NCBI GenBank assembly: GCA_002473085.1 | Contig: DKTP01000120.1 | Span: 1-23,360 of the forward strand | Direction of reading: 5' to 3' | Length of the DNA: 23,360 nt | Origin: Anaerolineales bacterium UBA7227 | Lineage (GTDB): Bacteria; Chloroflexota; Anaerolineae; Anaerolineales; Villigracilaceae | In this document: positions 22,652 through 23,360 of the stretch, piece by piece | How the letters are laid out: each line of letters begins with the position of its first letter | Numbering within the stretch: the stretch's first letter is position 1 | The notes under the pieces: model-generated | Seen by the model: only the letters and a program-made list of their open reading frames with translations | What the model was told of the DNA's origin: nothing | The model's database searches: none | Position numbers and translations under genes: made by a program

Positions 22652-22699
22652 AACCACTCAACCATCCGACCACCAGACCCCCCGACCACCCAACCACCT
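22652..22699. repeat. 8-bp-period array in front of the EamA gene
   Basis: Six eight-base steps: AACCACTC, AACCATCC, GACCACCA, GACCCCCC, GACCACCC, AACCACCT, ending 4 bases before the ATG. A possible -10 (TACAAT, 22624-22629) lies just upstream of the array. Confidence 0.65.
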
Positions 22700-22703
22700 C
22701 CCC

Positions 22704-23360
22704 ATGCCAAAAACCCGCGTCGCGCTCGCCATCTTCATCGCCATCCTGGCCGTCTCCACCGCGTCCATCTTCATCCGGCTGGCGCAAAAGGACGCGCCCT
22801 CGCTGGTCATCGCGGCAATACGGTTGACCGTCGCCAGTCTCGCGCTGGCGCCATTCGCCCTCCTGCAACACGGCGACGAGATCCGCTCCATCACGCGCCG
22901 CGAGTGGACTCTCGCCGCGCTGGCCGGGCTCTTCCTCTCCATCCACTTCGCCGCGTGGATCACCTCGCTCGAATACACCACCGTCGTCTCCTCGGTCGTC
23001 CTCGTCAGCACAGGCCCGCTTTGGGTGGCGCTGCTCTCCCCCGTCTTCCTGAAAGAGATTCCCACGCGCTGGGTCTGGATCGGCATGACGCTCGCCCTGC
23101 TGGGCGGGATCATCGTCGGACTGGGCGACTCCTGCTCGCTGACGGATTCCCGTCTCTCCTGCCCGCCTCTCTCCGACCTTCTGGCGGGTTCGGCTTTCTT
23201 CGGCAATTTCCTCGCCCTGCTCGGCGCGTGGACGGTGGCCGGCTACCTGATGATCGGACGCAGCCTGCGGGCGCGCCTCAGCCTCGTCCCGTACATCTTC
23301 ATCGTCTACGGCGTCGCGGCCCTCGCGCTTCTTGGCTGCGTCGCCGCGGCGAAACAGTTC
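22704..23360 (+). CDS. EamA family (DMT superfamily) transporter, cut by the window end
   Basis: The first 219 codons of a drug/metabolite transporter with EamA domains (PF00892). About six membrane helices are visible, starting KTRVALAIFIAILAVSTASIFIRL. The first EamA repeat ends near residue 135 (LALLGGIIVGLGD), and a second begins near 170 after a polar loop containing two Cys residues. Full members have ten helices and near 300 residues, so roughly the last third is missing. Substrates range over amino acids, nucleotides and other metabolites and cannot be told. No Shine-Dalgarno sequence precedes the ATG; the bases there belong to an 8-bp repeat array. Confidence 0.87.
   Translation, partial: MPKTRVALAIFIAILAVSTASIFIRLAQKDAPSLVIAAIRLTVASLALAPFALLQHGDEIRSITRREWTLAALAGLFLSIHFAAWITSLEYTTVVSSVVLVSTGPLWVALLSPVFLKEIPTRWVWIGMTLALLGGIIVGLGDSCSLTDSRLSCPPLSDLLAGSAFFGNFLALLGAWTVAGYLMIGRSLRARLSLVPYIFIVYGVAALALLGCVAAAKQF

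Overview
The window reads as chromosome from a GC-rich, probably Gram-positive-type bacterium. My best guess is Chloroflexota, class Anaerolineae. This rests on indirect signs: a Bacillus-type SOS box at uvrB, an amphi-Trp gene, a DUF166/PF13769 pair, strong sigma70-type promoters in AT-rich gaps, and short-period degenerate repeats between genes. No 16S or other decisive marker is present, so the assignment is an inference. Gene density is high, no gap without a gene exceeds about 270 bases, and I found no tRNA, rRNA or CRISPR array.

Layout. 1-93 is the tail of a + strand gene closed by a terminator. 152-5989 is a minus-strand stretch: an ATP-grasp ligase with its own promoter; a thrC / AI-2E-type membrane protein / family 2 glycosyltransferase operon; and an acyltransferase-3 membrane protein. 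6095-7732 is a + unit of aldo/keto reductase, amphi-Trp protein and an unknown protein, ended by a terminator. uvrB (minus) carries a perfect GAAC-N4-GTTC operator at its start site and is divergent from a two-S1-domain RNA-binding protein that has a textbook promoter. A terminator that probably works both ways separates the S1 gene from a two-gene ACP / fatty acyl-AMP ligase operon.

Next comes a minus-strand translation and secretion block: hisS, ftsY, prfB and a 23-codon ORF overlapping the prfB stop. prfB needs a +1 frameshift at CTTTGAC and is intact, not broken. From 16555 a + cluster holds a small membrane protein, a methyltransferase, a PIG-L-type deacetylase, a DUF166 protein and a PF13769 protein, several joined by ATGA overlaps. 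A 7Fe-type ferredoxin and a Mn-type superoxide dismutase follow on the minus strand; the ferredoxin promoter is built into the sod terminator. An intact IS1-like element (20880-22122, 8-bp target duplication) sits in the gap between sod and a PspC-domain gene. An EamA transporter runs off the right end.

The least explained signal is in the gaps: degenerate tandem arrays with periods of 7 bp (7817-7848, 17694-17791, 22511-22571), 8 bp (22652-22699) and 9 bp (16351-16426, 19515-19541, 22202-22235). Two of them end directly at the start codons of genes with no visible Shine-Dalgarno sequence. They resemble in principle the heptanucleotide STRR repeats of cyanobacteria, but mixed periods within 15 kb deserve a genome-wide look. 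I see no clear new defence or biosynthetic system; the best candidates for unknown biology are these arrays, the DUF166/PF13769 cluster, the stand-alone FAAL-ACP pair and the prfB-coupled small ORF.
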